From: Sulfurovum sp.
Lineage (GTDB): Bacteria; Campylobacterota; Campylobacteria; Campylobacterales; Sulfurovaceae
NCBI GenBank assembly: GCA_020719895.1
Contig: DYPM01000011.1
Span: forward strand, 18,043 to 24,815
Length of the DNA: 6,773 nt
Direction of reading: 5' to 3'
In this document: piece by piece, positions 5,332 through 6,773 of the stretch
Numbering within the stretch: position 1 is the stretch's first letter
How the letters are laid out: every line of letters begins with the position of its first letter
Made by a program: the position numbers and the translations under genes
Notes under the pieces: generated by a model
Seen by the model: only the letters and a program-made list of their open reading frames with translations
Database searches by the model: none
Told to the model about the DNA's origin: nothing

Positions 5332-6002
5332 TATTTTTCGATATGTCTCTTTTCTGCTGTCTGTAACTCTTTTGCAAAATCAAGAAAATCAGATATATCG
5401 TTTTGCCTCAAGAAGTGTATATATTTATCTTTTGTATCTTTTGTGATGACAAATGGAGTTGAGTTTTGCTCCAAACAAGAATAAAAAATTAATGCTCTAC
5501 CAACTCTGCCATTGCCATCTGAAAAAGGATGTATCTTTTCAAATTTGATATGATGATCTAAAATATGACTCAATTTTTCATTATCATTTGATGAGTTTGC
5601 CAAACAATATTCAAGATTATCAATCCAATCTTTTAAAACATACGGAACTTGATATGGTTCTGTTGTGTCAAATGTTGCACCAACAATCATATTTTGAGTT
5701 TTTTTAAATTCACCCTTATTGTAGATTAAATTATCCATTGTGATTTTATGAATCTCTTTTATAAGCTCATTATTGATTTTTTCTTTTTGCTCAACAGATG
5801 TAATTAAAAATGGCACAAGAACTTTATAGTTTCTAACTTCAAAATATTCTCTCTCGTTTGTAGCTTTTGATATAACACCATTTAAAATAATAGAGGCTGT
5901 TTCATCTTGCGATAAAGTATTTCCCTCTAACGCTGTATTGTGGTGTGCCATACGAACAGTCAGATCATCAAGATAGTTTTTATTTTCTAAAATACGTAAC
6001 AT
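5313..6002 (-). CDS. Fic-domain protein (putative AMP transferase / nucleotidyltransferase)
   Basis: Fic proteins usually transfer AMP from ATP to a hydroxyl group on a target protein. The catalytic motif is complete and canonical: HPFSDGNGRVGR at 158-169 (H158 catalytic, D162 for Mg, R166 and R169 for phosphates). The flap region lies around TTEPYQVPYVLKDWIDNL (113-130). An N-terminal inhibitory helix is present as HHNTALEGNTLS (20-31), with the conserved E26-G27-N28. The first position of the (S/T)xxxE(G/N) motif is Asn (N22) instead of Ser or Thr. The 229-residue length suits a compact single-domain Fic, and no DNA-binding or toxin-antitoxin partner is seen. The ATG follows AAGGA. The gene starts 12 nt after the upstream membrane acyltransferase-type gene, so the two are probably one transcript. 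It is visibly more AT-rich than rny or smpB, and its 3' end lies in a repeat, both compatible with acquisition. The target is unknown. Confidence 0.9.
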   Translation of the reverse strand: MLRILENKNYLDDLTVRMAHHNTALEGNTLSQDETASIILNGVISKATNEREYFEVRNYKVLVPFLITSVEQKEKINNELIKEIHKITMDNLIYNKGEFKKTQNMIVGATFDTTEPYQVPYVLKDWIDNLEYCLANSSNDNEKLSHILDHHIKFEKIHPFSDGNGRVGRALIFYSCLEQNSTPFVITKDTKDKYIHFLRQNDISDFLDFAKELQTAEKRHIEKYQKFEN

Positions 6003-6014
6003 TTTGTTTCCTTC

Positions 6015-6707
6015 TTATTGGTGTCCAAAAAGATACACAAATCCTATCAAAATGCCTAATATTATTGGCTGATGTATCAAATAAATCCACAAAGAGTATC
6101 TTCCTGCCCATGCAAATCCTTGTGTTATTTTATTGATAGGAAGTTTAAGATTAAAAAGTTTTTGTGATCCTACAAAGATACCTATAAGCACCACTCCAAA
6201 CCACGGGAGAGGATTGACCAAATCTTGCGTTCTGTGAGGAAGTCCTAAAATTGGTTTGATAAATTCATAAAACATCTCTGTCTGCAAATATCCAAATTGA
6301 TAAAACACTAAGATAAAAACACCCAACCCCAACGCAACCTGCGGAATCCGCACAAAAAATACGCCAATAAGCGTAGAGAACAAAATACAATGCACAATTC
6401 CAAAATAGATCCAACCATCAGGAATCGCAATCATCGTTGCAATACTAATGAGTCCAGCGACACTTCCCAAAAAAAGAGTTCTACGACGAAATTTAACCCA
6501 ATCAATACCTTGATGATATGCCAAATAAAGACTCACTCCCACTAATGACAAAAAAAGTGAAACAGTACCGATACGCAACGTACTCCAAAAATAGTTAGTA
6601 TAAGCAATCTCATATATCTTCAAAAAGTAAAGATCATATCCAAAATGAAATATGATCATCATCACAATCGCAATACCACGTAGTATATCTACCTCAACAA
6701 CTCTCAT
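6015..6707 (-). CDS. DUF1624 / heparan-alpha-glucosaminide N-acetyltransferase-type membrane protein
   Basis: This 230-residue integral inner-membrane protein has about seven hydrophobic segments (roughly 10-27, 43-65, 78-95, 99-118, 122-138, 165-181 and 203-225). The N-terminus VEVDILRGIAIVMMIIFHF..D (4-25) has the conserved D7, R10-G11 and H21 of the DUF1624 (HGSNAT catalytic-like) family. The C-terminal GRYSLWIYLIHQPII (202-216) is the shared closing motif of these membrane acyltransferases. Members are thought to move acyl groups across the membrane onto a sugar or cell-surface acceptor. The substrate cannot be told here; a bacterial role in envelope modification is inference. The length fits the short bacterial form. 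The ATG follows AGGAG at six nt. It is the first visible gene of the transcript that continues into the Fic gene, and a strong hairpin lies upstream. Confidence 0.87.
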   Translation of the reverse strand: MRVVEVDILRGIAIVMMIIFHFGYDLYFLKIYEIAYTNYFWSTLRIGTVSLFLSLVGVSLYLAYHQGIDWVKFRRRTLFLGSVAGLISIATMIAIPDGWIYFGIVHCILFSTLIGVFFVRIPQVALGLGVFILVFYQFGYLQTEMFYEFIKPILGLPHRTQDLVNPLPWFGVVLIGIFVGSQKLFNLKLPINKITQGFAWAGRYSLWIYLIHQPIILGILIGFVYLFGHQ

Positions 6708-6731
6708 ATTTTGCTCCTATCTAATGAAACA

Positions 6732-6761
6732 CACTTTTAACGAACAAGTCCGTTAAAAGTG
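6732..6761 (-). repeat. strong 11-13 bp hairpin upstream of the acyltransferase gene
   Basis: CACTTTTAACG (6732-6742) and CGTTAAAAGTG (6751-6761) are a perfect 11-bp inverted repeat. In minus-strand RNA the stem extends inward by a G.U and an A-U pair to 13 bp with loop CUUG. On the plus strand the same position is an A-C mismatch, so the structure was probably kept in minus-strand RNA. It lies 25 nt upstream of the AGGAG of the acyltransferase gene. It may be the terminator of a gene beyond the right edge, a leader structure, or the subterminal hairpin of a mobile element. The sequence outside the window is needed to tell. Confidence 0.55.
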
Positions 6762-6773
6762 GCAGGGACAAAT

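Overview
The window looks like a chromosomal segment of a Campylobacterota (epsilonproteobacterial) bacterium. The DNA is AT-rich, the SmpB, RNase Y and multiheme cytochrome sequences are of the type I associate with this phylum, and one promoter-like site has the T-run/TTTTTTG/-10 architecture known from Campylobacter. I cannot name a genus from sequence alone. Nearly everything is on the minus strand; smpB is the only convincing plus-strand gene.

Left part (1-1206, minus strand). A gene for an Rpn-family PD-(D/E)XK nuclease (PDDEXK_2 / putative transposase type) runs off the left edge. Two tiny frames precede it: a 34-codon antitoxin-like frame and a 16-codon frame that begins with the same six residues (MKTIIL). 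The stop of the 16-codon frame overlaps the nuclease start by ATGA. Upstream is about 300 bp without a gene. It holds an extended -10 promoter candidate, two direct-repeat pairs spaced at about two helical turns, and a stem-loop.

Centre (1207-4606, minus strand). Transcription order is a periplasmic five-heme cytochrome c, then a 5-formyltetrahydrofolate cyclo-ligase (GTG start), then rny (RNase Y). The last two are 19 nt apart and clearly an operon. The cytochrome has its own good -10 box and may read through into them. A 9-bp inverted repeat occupies the gap just before the cyclo-ligase, which lacks a Shine-Dalgarno sequence.

Right part (4607-6773). smpB (plus strand, TTG start) encodes the tmRNA-binding trans-translation factor. 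It is bracketed by two copies of a 26-bp direct repeat with one mismatch. The upstream copy lies in a short hairpin-rich element. The downstream copy covers the last codons and stop of a convergent Fic-domain gene. The Fic gene follows, by 12 nt, a gene for a small membrane protein of the DUF1624 / heparan-alpha-glucosaminide N-acetyltransferase type. A strong 11-13 bp hairpin sits upstream of that gene at the right edge.

The core genes (RNA decay, one-carbon metabolism, trans-translation, periplasmic electron transfer) are ordinary. The places most worth a second look are the small-ORF/Rpn-nuclease cassette and the repeat that links the smpB leader to the end of the Fic gene.
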